A program made the position numbers and the translations under genes. A stretch of DNA of 45,857 nt. Origin: Lenisia limosa (lineage: Eukaryota > Breviatea). The notes under the pieces were generated by a model that worked only from the letters and a program-made list of their open reading frames with translations, was not told the DNA's origin and did not search any database. The stretch spans positions 1 to 45,857 of the forward strand of contig LPNZ01008289.1 in the NCBI GenBank assembly GCA_001655205.1, written 5' to 3'. Of this stretch, positions 1 through 10,003 are shown piece by piece. Positions within the stretch are counted from its first letter, which is position 1, and every line of letters begins with the position of its first letter.

Positions 1-56
1 TGCATTATTTTACAATGTATCATCTGGATGCATTATTTTACAATGTATCATCTGGA
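1..56. repeat. 28-base tandem repeat, two exact copies plus a decayed third
   Basis: Two identical 28-base units lie at 1-28 and 29-56. They start tgcattattttacaat and end catctgga. A decayed third copy follows to about 92. The array sits in intronic sequence of the myosin gene. Confidence 0.9.
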
Positions 57-2881
57 TGCAATATTTTACAATTCAATATTTTACACTGTATTATCTCAAA
101 ATCAATCAAGAAAGCCCCTCAAAGCCTAACGCCCCTCGCCAACGCTGAAGCAGGGACACCAAGCAGCGACGCAGCCTTCTCAACGTCATCGTAGTTCTTA
201 ACCTGTGCATCCTCGCTACGGCGACTGTCCACAAACACTGAACTGTCAGAGGGTAATGGTGGACTCTCCCCTGCAGGCTTGATGGTTGACAATAGTTACA
301 CTGGTTGAGGAAAGGAGGCCAGACCTTATCTTGGTCAAAGTCCGAGTTACTTTTGTGTGTTCTGAAGTGTATATCATATCATATAACTGTTTGATAATTA
401 CACTACATCATGTAGATACTTGTATATTTCTAATAACACGTTGCTTACCGACGTTACCGAGATGAAGAATGCCGGCCAGAATAGTGAAGATGGACTTAAC
501 CTCCTCATCTTTCAGTCCGATAGTCTCCATAGCGGATCTCATTGTTTTGAAACTCTCGACCTCATCCACACCTAATAGGTAAGGAAGGAATTTCATGCTT
601 ACAGCAACAAGAGGAAAGGAGCAGTGAATTCAAACCTTTAACACTGGTACAACCAGACTGGTTGATATAATGGTAGTCGTCAGCTTGAGTCAGTTGCATT
701 TCGGCTGCGAAAGTGAAAACTAAACATGGGGCCACTTCGATCACCAAGAGATTAAACCATTTATTCCATAGTATACCCGAGTGTTTGCACCCCCNNNNNN
801 NNNNNNNNNNNNNNNNNNNNNNNNNNNNNNNNNTTGCCTCATCAAGCCCCGCCAGGATTTGGTAGAACACGTGGTAGTTCCTCTCATTTGGTGCTTGAAA
901 AACTGTATCGTTAGAGAGGCTCCCTTTCTATTTGGGAAAAAGTGTGATGAGTATGATCTTGGTGATGAAACCATAGTCACCCCCCCCCCCCNNNNNNNNN
1001 NNNNNNNNNNNNNNNNNNNNNNNNNNNNNNNNNNNNNNNNNNNNNNNNNNNNNNNNNNNNNNNNNNNNNNNNNNNNNNNNNNNNNNNAGCTCCGTGAACT
1101 TGCCGAAGCGACTCGAATTGCTGGGCAGTGAAAATCGGAGTTGTGGCCAAATAGATAAGTGATTACATGATCTACACAAAAGGACAACTGCAACAACGAA
1201 GAGATAAAAACGAAAACAATGTTGATGCGACAGAATAACTCAAGAAGCATACTTGTTTCTGAGAGTTTTAGCGTTACCAAAGGCCTCAAGAATAGGATTA
1301 CACTCAAGGATACGCCTCTCAAGTTGGTCATCTCCTCCCCTACAGCGTTATTATGCATTATGCATCGTACAAACAAAAAAAGATTTGATAAGACATTGAA
1401 AACAATGAAAGGGTGCATCGGGTCGAAATTGTCGTACTATATGATATGATATATTAGACAGTTTGCACACCGGTTTTTCAAATTTCAATTTTCAAATAAA
1501 CAAATATTTCAAAATAATTTGAAATTTAAAAATCCCGTGTGCAAAACTGTCTTATATATAGTGTATCAAAAAAGATAGAATGCTGATATCGACATCGTTT
1601 TTCTTGCAAGAAGAAAAAGGCAAGCCCCACTTACCCTCCGACATGGGCGAAGAAACGCATGACAATCTTTGACGTTTCGGTCTTACCCGCTCCAGACTCA
1701 CCCGAAACAATGATCGATTGCGACTACCTCGTAAATGTGTGAAACAGACCATGAAAAACACGCATTTGTACAGGATATCAACAATTGTCTATGCATCGGC
1801 GTCGTGGTGGCCTTGAATCAGTAGAAAAATGAGAATAGTTCGAGCATTAATCTGTGCCCACAAACCTGTCCTGAAACCTTCATTGACCTGTAAGCTCTGT
1901 CCGCGACTGCATATACATGGGGTGGCAATACACCTGATCTGATAAGAGCAAAAGAAAAAAAGAAGAAAAATTTACCCATTAATCACCCTAGAATTCAGGC
2001 TACCAAACCCTAAAGAGCTCAACCCACCAATGGATTTGCCTTGGTACCGGTCAATCTGTTCCTTGGAGTAGATACTCAGGTTTTGGTAGGGGTTTACTGC
2101 AATGAGAATGTACGCAACGTAACTGTAAATCTGGGGGGGGGGGGTCNNNNNNNNNNNNNNNNNNNNNNNNNNNNNNNNNNNNNNNNNNNNNNNNNNNNNN
2201 NNNNNNNNNNNNNNNNNNNNNNNNNNNNNNNNNNNNNNNNNNNNNNNNNNNNNNNNNNNNNNNNATTTCATGATTTTGGACAAACTGCTGTTGAAATTAA
2301 TCACCATCATTTTCCCACAGTATTCGATATGACAACCACAGACATCTTTCTTCATGAAACGAAATCTGACATTGTCCAACAGTCCGGGCTCATGGAGATG
2401 CATAAGCTGTGGGAAATTACAAAGTCCATTAACACTAAGGTTATTTATCATCTGTGAATTCGTTTTAGTATCTTCAAATAAGTCAACTTTGCGAAAAACA
2501 AGCTTCCACCTTCACCATTGTGTTGTCTGGAACTCCGTTCTGTGACTCTGGGTTTACTGCATAGCAGGTGTCTTTCTTCACCATAATCTATAAAATAAGG
2601 ATAATATGTCTCTGTTATACAGCAAGGATGCACAGGAAGTTCTTGGTGAACCCAACTATGCCACCAAAACCCAGTAATACCTCGTCACCGGACGCCTTGA
2701 CCTCGTAATCTGTATCATTTTCAGAAAGTACCTGATATTAGTTAACTCTGAAATGGCAAGACCTCCCCAACCGTTGCTTTGATGAATCCTTCCTCTTCAT
2801 CAGGAACCCAGACCTCTGTGGCCTTAAATGCCTAAAAAATGTTAATGAATCAATCTCAAAGTACTTTAATACCTCAGGCAT
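1..2881 (-). CDS. Myosin heavy chain, N-terminal and motor region (partial, runs off left edge)
   Basis: This is an actin-based motor ATPase of the cytoskeleton. Reading leftward, the exons give an N-terminal SH3-like region ([14 protein letters not shown] near 2800), then [17 protein letters not shown] near 2390 and [20 protein letters not shown] near 2080. Next come [15 protein letters not shown] near 1900, the P-loop [12 protein letters not shown] near 1700 and [14 protein letters not shown] near 1300. Switch I NSSRFGKF lies near 1110, [11 protein letters not shown] near 860 and [11 protein letters not shown] near 480. The last visible exon (about 130-290) contains LLGVPASAL. The start is a 9-base exon (2873-2881, MPE) that joins in frame to the next exon across a GTATTA...TTTTTTAG intron. 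N-gaps at 795-833, 992-1087 and 2147-2264 interrupt introns or exon edges. Family assignment is firm, but the myosin class is undetermined because neck and tail lie outside the window. The start is 281 bases from the divergent Sam50 gene. Confidence 0.93.
1452..1556. mobile_element. MITE-like terminal inverted repeat element in a myosin intron
   Basis: The two ends are imperfect inverted repeats of about 37 bases. The left arm starts tattagacagtttgcacac. The reverse complement of the right arm starts tataagacagttttgcacac. Both continue into a stretch close to tttttcaaatttcaa. About 30 AT-rich bases separate the arms, with no coding capacity. Size and structure match a miniature inverted-repeat element or a large hairpin. 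No clear target-site duplication is seen, because both flanks are low-complexity TA-rich sequence. Confidence 0.7.
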
Positions 2882-3162
2882 TGTTCAATCAAGGAGAACA
2901 CAGGAAGATAAGCCTGTTTGAGTAGAACTCTTCCTAATAGAAGGTTATACTCTAGGTATATCCACTATAATATCCTACAATCACAATTCCTAAGCCAGCA
3001 AAAAAAAACGGGGGGAAATTTAAATAATGTAACTAGTGTAATAGTTCTTTTTTGGCTGATTCTCCCTAAGTTTTGATTGTGCAGTCTAGGTTGATTTATT
3101 ATTGTAAGATTTTAACAGGAATCCGGGAGTTTCAGTGGAAGGAGACAGCGTAGCCAAGTATT

Positions 3163-6049
3163 ATGTTCGGGACAAACTCCGAAGATCTTCTTTTAGGAGT
3201 CGATTCAGACCGTTTTAATCAACGTGATGGATCTGTGTTTGAGAGTAAACCATTTGCATATCAATCGGAAGAAGAATATGAAGAAGATCAATCCAAGATC
3301 GCCAATGTAATGGAGAAGATCGATAGGAATCCGCAGGCGTTTGAGAGGTTCCGCAAAATGGGTGCTGTTAATATCAATGTTAATGAAGTACGCGTGAATG
3401 GTCTTAAGAGAAGCAAGCGCGAATGGGTGGAATCGGTAGGAACACTTCTCCGTACTCTCTCAAGGTATTCTAACATTTATTTTAGGAAATTGGCAATGTT
3501 GAATCGGCGAAGTCCCTCAAAGAGCTCCAAATGAAGCTTGCCACAGCTCACGAGAATCTCTCGGCTTCAGTTGCCTTTAAGAACGTGGCTGTCTCCATGA
3601 AACAATGTGATGATGAACCTGACCCAGGTATGTTCCACTTTTGAGTTTTTACATGTTTAATCTTGTTGAATAATTCGCGTCTTTTTTTCAAGGAATGTCA
3701 GTTACATTGCAGAAAAACCATTAAATATTGACGTGGTTGTGGACCTTGACGAAGCCTCTTTGGGTTATATAAAAACCGGCACGGAGGTCGGCAAAGACGA
3801 TGGCAGCGTGGTAAGAGGGATATTGACAGCTCATTTCAGCTTACCATTCAACTAGGTCTTATAACAATAGAGTGATTAGGGGTACTTTTAAAGACGTTTT
3901 TCGTATTGATGGTCACACATTAGATGTTTTCGGCTGATATTGATATTTATGGCATAAATACGTTTCATATTGTCCCTATAAGGAACACAAAGATGTCATT
4001 GTTATTCTCCTGATTTTGCTAGTACATTAAAGGAGCATCGAATTCACCGACTGGTCACGGAGAGTCTTTGGAGCTTGACATCAGCAAGGGATCGACAAAG
4101 ACTCAAGATATCAAGGTTGGAGTCTCGGAGCTATTAATAATTTCAATCTCACTTTCTGATTGGCGGTTTATGGTTCCATCTAAACGCTTTCTCTTCATAT
4201 ATTCTGTCCTGAGAGTATAAAGTATCAGTTCTCATTTTCATTACAGTTCAAATTGAATGTTCCAACTTCAAGCGGTAACAAATCGTCCCTTCTCTTGGAG
4301 TCTTTCAAGTCTGCATGTTCTATCGATTGGAATAATATAATAATTTCTTTGTATTATCTATCACCACGCAGGGTCAATACTAACCAGAACGACACATGCG
4401 GATACTCGGACGAGGCTGTCGGCTTCCGAGCTGCGCATTCCTTCCGACCGTCAACTTTGATTCCGCATCACAACTTTGGCATTGAAGCGGCCTTGAGGGA
4501 CGTCAACCCCACTGCCAACGCTGCTTTCGAGTAGGTCCTGTGTCTGTTTGAAGGCAATACCAATAGTATGACGTAATATGAAAATTGTCAATATTCCTGC
4601 TAAAAATAGTGTTAACTTTACATATTTGATTGAAACAGCATTTGGAGAGAGGCGGGACCGAGCTTCAAGTTAGCAGCCTTACACTCAATACGTCTTGACA
4701 CCCGCGACAACCCAGCCATACCAACCCGAGGTTTTTTGCTTCGTNNNNNNNNNNNNNNNNNNNNNNNNNNNNNNNNNNNNNNNNNNNNNNNNNNNNNNNN
4801 NNNNNNNNNNNNNNNNNNNNNNNNNNNNNNNNNNNNNNNNGCTTATTCTCCCCTTACCATCTCACCTGATAGGAGCTTGCTGGCCTTGTTGGCAACACGC
4901 GCCACTTGAAGTCCAACCTCTGGGCGTCAACAACACACATGGTCTACAAGCCCCTGGGCATCACGGCCAGTTTTGCTGCCAATTTTGGGGTGGGGTGGCT
5001 GTTGTATTGTTGTATTGGCTCTTTTGGTGACATGGTTACCGATATATACCATATACAGATCTCAAGAAGTTAGTCATACATAACCATTTAGTTTATAAAG
5101 AGTCTCTCGAACAGACCTACGCGCATCTGTGACCGCTTCTTCCTTGGGGGGCCTCATACTCTCAGAGGCTTCCCCATTAACGGTTGGGTGGGAAGGAATT
5201 GTTCGAACGCTCTTGTCTCACCCTCGTCCCCTTCAGGCACGATTATGTCCAAAAAAAGACAACCGTCTCACCTCTCGTAGGAGCAGGACCTCGTTCAGCC
5301 CACCCCGGACTCAGCAGCGACCCCGCGGATCTGCCCTGTGGTGACGCAGTTGGCGGTGATGTCGTGACGTCAGCATGTGTGTCATTGTCCATGCCGGCCC
5401 CCTTCCCCAAACTGGCCGAGTTTGGTGGTAAATTCAATGTTNNNNNNNNNNNNNNNNNNNNNNNNNNNNNNNNNNNNNNNNNNNNNNNNNNNNNNNNNNN
5501 NNNNNNNNNNNNNNNNNNNNNNNNNNNNNNNNNNNNNNNNNNNNNTAACACCCCCAGGTTTATACCCATTTTGGCAATCTCTTCAGTGCTCGAAGGATCC
5601 CTAGCTTTAGAGGCTATTGTGAGGTATGTGTTGAGTCTCAGAACTTGAAATGGATCAACGTGTGATAGGTAACAACTGTTGAATGGCCCTACGTGGGTTC
5701 GGTCTCTTTAGCGATTTACCCTTCAGTCAACACGTGTCACTTTGGGGTGTGGAGTTGTTCTCCCCGTGTCTATTGGCAGAGTAGGGGGGTCTTTCCAATT
5801 CTATTGTTAGCATTGAACTATCACAATACATATGCATATAGTGATATAGTATGCACTAATCTTCAGATTGAGGTGAACTATAATGTGAATTTGCGACAGT
5901 GTCTCGAAGATCGAGTGCAATCGTTACAGGTAAAAAGGGCTTTCATGAAAACCAAGTATTAACCCGTTTCCCATTTGGCTATTCTCTCAATTTTATTTTA
6001 CAAATCTGCTTAACCTCAATAGATTGGATTTGGTATTGATTTCATGTAA
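3163..6049 (+). CDS. SAM50: Sam50/Tob55 mitochondrial outer-membrane beta-barrel assembly protein
   Basis: Sam50 is the core of the mitochondrial SAM complex and inserts beta-barrel proteins into the outer membrane. The N-terminal part has a single POTRA-like segment (VNEVRVNGLKRSKREWVES, about residues 70-90). The barrel follows with family motifs: RLDTRDNPAIPTRGFLLR near 4690-4745, RICDRFFLGGPHTLRGFPIN near 5115-5180 and DAVGGDVVTSACVSLSMPAP near 5345-5405. The penultimate exon holds IEVNYNVNLRQCLEDRVQSL. It is best ended at 5929, before a GTAAAA donor, and joined to a tiny last exon (6023-6049) encoding IGFGIDFM and stop. That restores the C-terminal beta-signal expected of these barrels. 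Reading through the donor instead gives a stop at 5962. Gaps at 4745-4840 and 5442-5545 remove barrel sequence. At least eight introns are present. No signal peptide is seen, as expected. Confidence 0.9.
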
Positions 6050-6590
6050 TGAGTTGAAGTAACATTTGGTGCCGATGATGGTTAGATGTCTGATTTATGG
6101 ACTTCTTTTTAATGTATTTACTATTTGCTTTTTCCAAGAATTGAAATGTAGTATCCATCCTTCGGTTAATCATATTCTAATTGTAAAAGAAAGAGAATAA
6201 TTCATTAATTATTGTTGTTTTGTCAGAATTGTGCTTCTTCTGGATGGCAATAATGTGTTTAGAATATATCTGTACTACTATGAACCTCACTCAACAAACA
6301 CTTCACCTCCGGCGGCTTAGGTACAGCAGTGAATCGGGGTCAGAGTGATGTGCCTTGCAATTGATGATGAAAGTCTCACGGTAAATCTGCCAGGGCAATG
6401 CCCCACACTGAGAAATGTTGACCTTTCTAACCCCGACCCCCCACCTCCTGGAGTATAACTGTTAAAATGTTTTGTGACACGAGGGTATATACTATATTCA
6501 AAGCCTACGACGTCCCTTCTACAAATCAGGATGTATTAGGTACTAGATATCAAAAAAGAAACAGAACAAGAAACATGACACGGCGGTCAA
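6050..6590. other. Spacer between convergent genes
   Basis: About 540 AT-rich bases lie between the 3' ends of Sam50 and the ankyrin gene. I see no convincing ORF, RNA gene or repeat. It presumably holds both 3' untranslated regions and polyadenylation sites. Confidence 0.6.
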
Positions 6591-9500
6591 TCAGTCCACA
6601 CCCATAATTCTCTCTACTTCGCCATCCCAATAAGGGTTACTGGTGTACATTGACATAGGAGGACGAATAATCTGTAGATCAGTGAGAGTTTGTTAGGTAA
6701 AACCCCTCTTTCGGGCGATGCTAAAGTGCTGAGATGCTGAGAGAATCTGATTTTTTTCAAAATAAATAATCTAGAACCAAGATTCGGGAACATTTTCATA
6801 ATTCATCCAAACAATACCTGGGTTTCTTCCTCTTCAATGAACGATAAGGGCTAACTGGTGAGATGAAATGAAAACAAACACGATCTCGAAAAACAAAAAG
6901 AGCTTTATGATTATGCGAGGCCTGCTGCCTTTGCCAACCTCTATTGCACAGCGGTGGCAGATGGGACCTCCAATGTTCAGGTCTAAACTGTGATACAATT
7001 TGACGTGTGCCTCCACCAAGAACAAGAGCACACCGTAGACTCCGAGGTAGGACTGAGGACACTGCCCGCACGACACCGAAGAACACGAAACACACAGGAA
7101 AAGAGGGGCAAAAGTGGACACGGGCTGGAAGGTCACGAAAAGTTCAAAGTATGAGTCCCCACGATAAAGTAGTTGTCCAGCAGTTCAGCAAACATTGAGG
7201 ATAGCCATTTTGAAGGATCTTCAATAATCTGAAATAGTATGACAATTTCAGCCAAGGTATTGTCATCATGGCAACACTTCATAACAAACCTTCTTTTTTA
7301 AGCTGGCATAGTCGAATGGGGTTATGGGTGTGACTTCTAAACACAGTCAGCAAAGGTATTGTAATGTGCTTTGTACAGGCTGGTCACTTTGAACAGTAGG
7401 CTAACAGGCTTTGTCTGTCCATACCCACTTTTAACAACAGGCTTAACAGGCTTTTTCTGTCTATACCCGGATGATCGATGTTTGGGCTTGACTGCTGGCG
7501 GGGTCTGTATGTCTTAACCAAAATTCAACCCAAAAAATTAATTCCAAGAATACTTCTACATGCTGGTTGGGCCATCTTTACAAAAATGTATTTACCTTTC
7601 CAACTCACTTGCTCTTTCACTTTCTCGAGCTCCTTGGCTTTCTGTCTGATGAGCTTTGTCAAAACAGCTGCTCCTGATAGGTGCAAAAGAGAGGGTGCAC
7701 TGGTCCTGGCTTTGGGGGTGAATTCAAGGAGCTTTAGTGCAAGAGATGATTGAAAAGCACTAATAGAGCCAACGATTATTGAAAGACCGGTATTCTGAGA
7801 TGCTGTCAAGAGCAGGTCGAACTAAAACAGTCATTCAACCCCCAACCTCCAAGAACCAAAGCAAACATGAACCTTTAGTCCCACAACAAGAAACATACCA
7901 ATTGACGTGCTTGGTCCTTTGAAAATAGAGTCATTACTCTGCCAAGAGAAGAAAACACCGAGTTCGGCCGCCTTTGGGACAATTAAGGGAATGAAACAAA
8001 ACGGCCACTCTCATAACTATTGCAGGCAACCACCCTACTGCATAAAATATTTGATTCAGTTCCTTTGAAGGAATTGACTAGATATATTAGCAGCGCTAAC
8101 ATTGTAAAACCCAAAAAAGGAACATAATTGAAGCACAATGGCCAAACCTTCAGCCCTTTGATGTAGCCGTTCACTGTCGCAGTGTACTTCACCAAAGAAG
8201 CCTAATTGTGAACACTTTTTCATTTATTGTATCATGAAGAGTAAACCAAGCCTACGTCCGTAAATCCTCGTTTCAGTCGGAAAAGAGCAGAAGGGGCTCT
8301 ACAGAGTATTCGGGAAGCCAACACTGGGTTCCTTGAACGGGCCAACATGATGGGACTGCCCCACTAAACGGTAACTGAAAATACCACATTTCATAACTGA
8401 AATATGGATTTGAAACAATGCTGCATATCATAAATATTATCAACATATTACTCCGAACTGTTACAGGATATACAGTAATGACCAAATCAAAGGCAATTCG
8501 TATGCTATTGAGATAGCTTAACTGCTTTCTAATTGCAGTGCCAAGTACACGTACTCTGGTGTAAGTGTGAACTTGACCTCCATTCATGAGAATTGACTCC
8601 GCAGCTCGGTTGCCACTTTGACACAAACGCATGAGTGGCGTAAAAAAGTTCTGTAATGTCAAAAGATCGAATCATTTGAAACCGCATTGAAGCAATTGCA
8701 TCCAGGATAGAGTGTAAGGTCCAAACCTTTGACACCAGAGTGATAGGGGCACCGGCCTTGATTAGAAGATTAACCCCCTCAACTGACAGAAATGTGCATG
8801 AGTGCAGAATCGAGGTGTTGTTCTAAAAATCAAACAAAAGTATGGGGTGAAATGCACAATGGTTGAGAAAGTAGTATTTGCCTTCCCACCTTGGGAAAGA
8901 CATGAGTGACGTCTGCCTCTCTTTCTAAGAGAAACCTCACAGCCCTCTCATTTGAGTTTACTGCCGCAAGGTGTATCGCGGTGTGGTGTGGCTGTTAGGA
9001 AGGTGATATGCAGAAAGTGTATACTATTCCTGGAATCCGCCTAGGGAGAACAAACTTGTGAATATTTATACCCCTAGAAACAATATCCATTTTCAGAACA
9101 CTAGACCCACTTCGAAGTCACAAAAGGCGTTGATATCGGCACCATTCTTCAGAAGCTCCTCAGCCACATCGTAAAGTGGCGCACCATAGAAACAGAGCTG
9201 AGAATGAGTCTCATGATTGAAGAAAGGAGGATTACATTTCAATTCAAGATAAATGACACTGTTGTGTACCCCCCCCCCGAACCATAAGAGGAGTTTTCCC
9301 CTTAATAGGGCGTCCAGATTCCTAAATGAGATGAACCTTTGAATGCTAGAAAAATATATTGATAGACTTATTAAATCAAATATCTTCAATTTCCATCTCA
9401 AATAAATCTTAAAAATAGCGGTACTGCTTTTTTTTGTTGTGAAGTCGGGTATGCTTGAAATTTGGTAAGAACAAAATGGCCCAAATAGAAAAAAGAGACT

Positions 9501-9729
9501 TATAACCCTCTTACTGACTCTTCCAAGTTCTGAACTCTGTCTTGGTACTGAGCACTTTCGGGTGTAATCAAGTCAAATATCTTATCGAGCGCCTCTTCTA
9601 TTTTATCAGACACGGCCGAATTCACCACAGCAACACTCTTGTGAACCCACTTGTTTGATTGCCGTAGATGCTAACATCTTGGATGGCTTTCATCAACCCA
9701 TTATCAATTGGTAATGCTTTTGGGTTCAT
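6591..9729 (-). CDS. Ankyrin-repeat protein
   Basis: Ankyrin repeats are protein-binding helical modules, and no enzymatic domain is visible. The N-terminal exons encode MNPKALPIDNGLMKAIQD, then WVHKSVAVVNSAVSD and an acidic helix. Repeat-like segments follow: AEELLKNGADINAFCDFE (about 9110-9170), HTAIHLAAVNSNERAVRFLL (about 8910-8990), LIKAGAPITLVSK (about 8735-8830), ILMNGGQVHTY (about 8560-8650) and LVKYTATVNGYI (about 8160-8200). Downstream is a helical part ending LIRQKAKELEKVKEQ just before a GTGAGT donor (about 7620-7820). The last two exons join in frame to give SMYTSNPYWDGEVERIMGVD and a TGA at 6591-6593. Exons between about 6870 and 7600 are unresolved, so two genes cannot be excluded. 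The first intron appears to be only 26 bases. The gene is divergent from the PROPPIN gene, with 274 bases between starts. Confidence 0.75.
7397..7468. repeat. Imperfect tandem duplication, about 42-base period
   Basis: Two copies read roughly aggctaacaggctttgtctg and aggcttaacaggctttttct, each followed by tccataccc or tctataccc. They lie within a presumed intron of the ankyrin gene. Confidence 0.75.
9650..9675 (-). other. Ultra-short intron (26 bases)
   Basis: On the minus strand the sequence starts GTTAGC and ends CAAACAAG. Removing it joins the 18-codon first exon ending IQD to WVHKSVAVVNSA in frame. Retaining it leads to a stop codon (TGG TGA) about 13 codons later. A competing donor further upstream (GTTGATG) puts the next exon in a frame with the same stop. 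No Met codon is seen in the second exon that could serve as an alternative start. Confidence 0.6.
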
Positions 9730-9840
9730 TGTACATATGGTCCATTGAATTTGAATGTCACATCATCACATCATCGCGAGGGCAACGCTTCCATAAAACA
9801 ATAATTAATACTATGCTTCACTCTGCTTATATTTAAGAGG

Positions 9841-9888
9841 TTTTATGGTTTTATGGTTTTATGGTTGTGGTTGGCGGTTGGCGGTTGG
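9841..9888. repeat. Short direct repeats in the ankyrin/PROPPIN spacer
   Basis: Three copies of ttttatgg-type units are followed by repeats of ggttggc. They lie in the 274-base spacer between two divergent starts, so they fall within the shared promoter region. Confidence 0.85.
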
Positions 9889-10003
9889 AAGGGGGTACGT
9901 GGGGTGGACACCTTTAAGAAGGGAGAAGAAAAAGCAGAGTGCCAAATTTGCTGAATAGTATTTCAATATTTCAATATATAAGTAAAATAAAGATAGAACA
10001 GCA

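Noticed and set aside
741-1418. Long minus-strand ORF spanning the N-gap
   Set aside because: It crosses two gaps translated as unknown residues and covers myosin exons in a different frame. The real motifs ([22 protein letters not shown]) lie in other frames.
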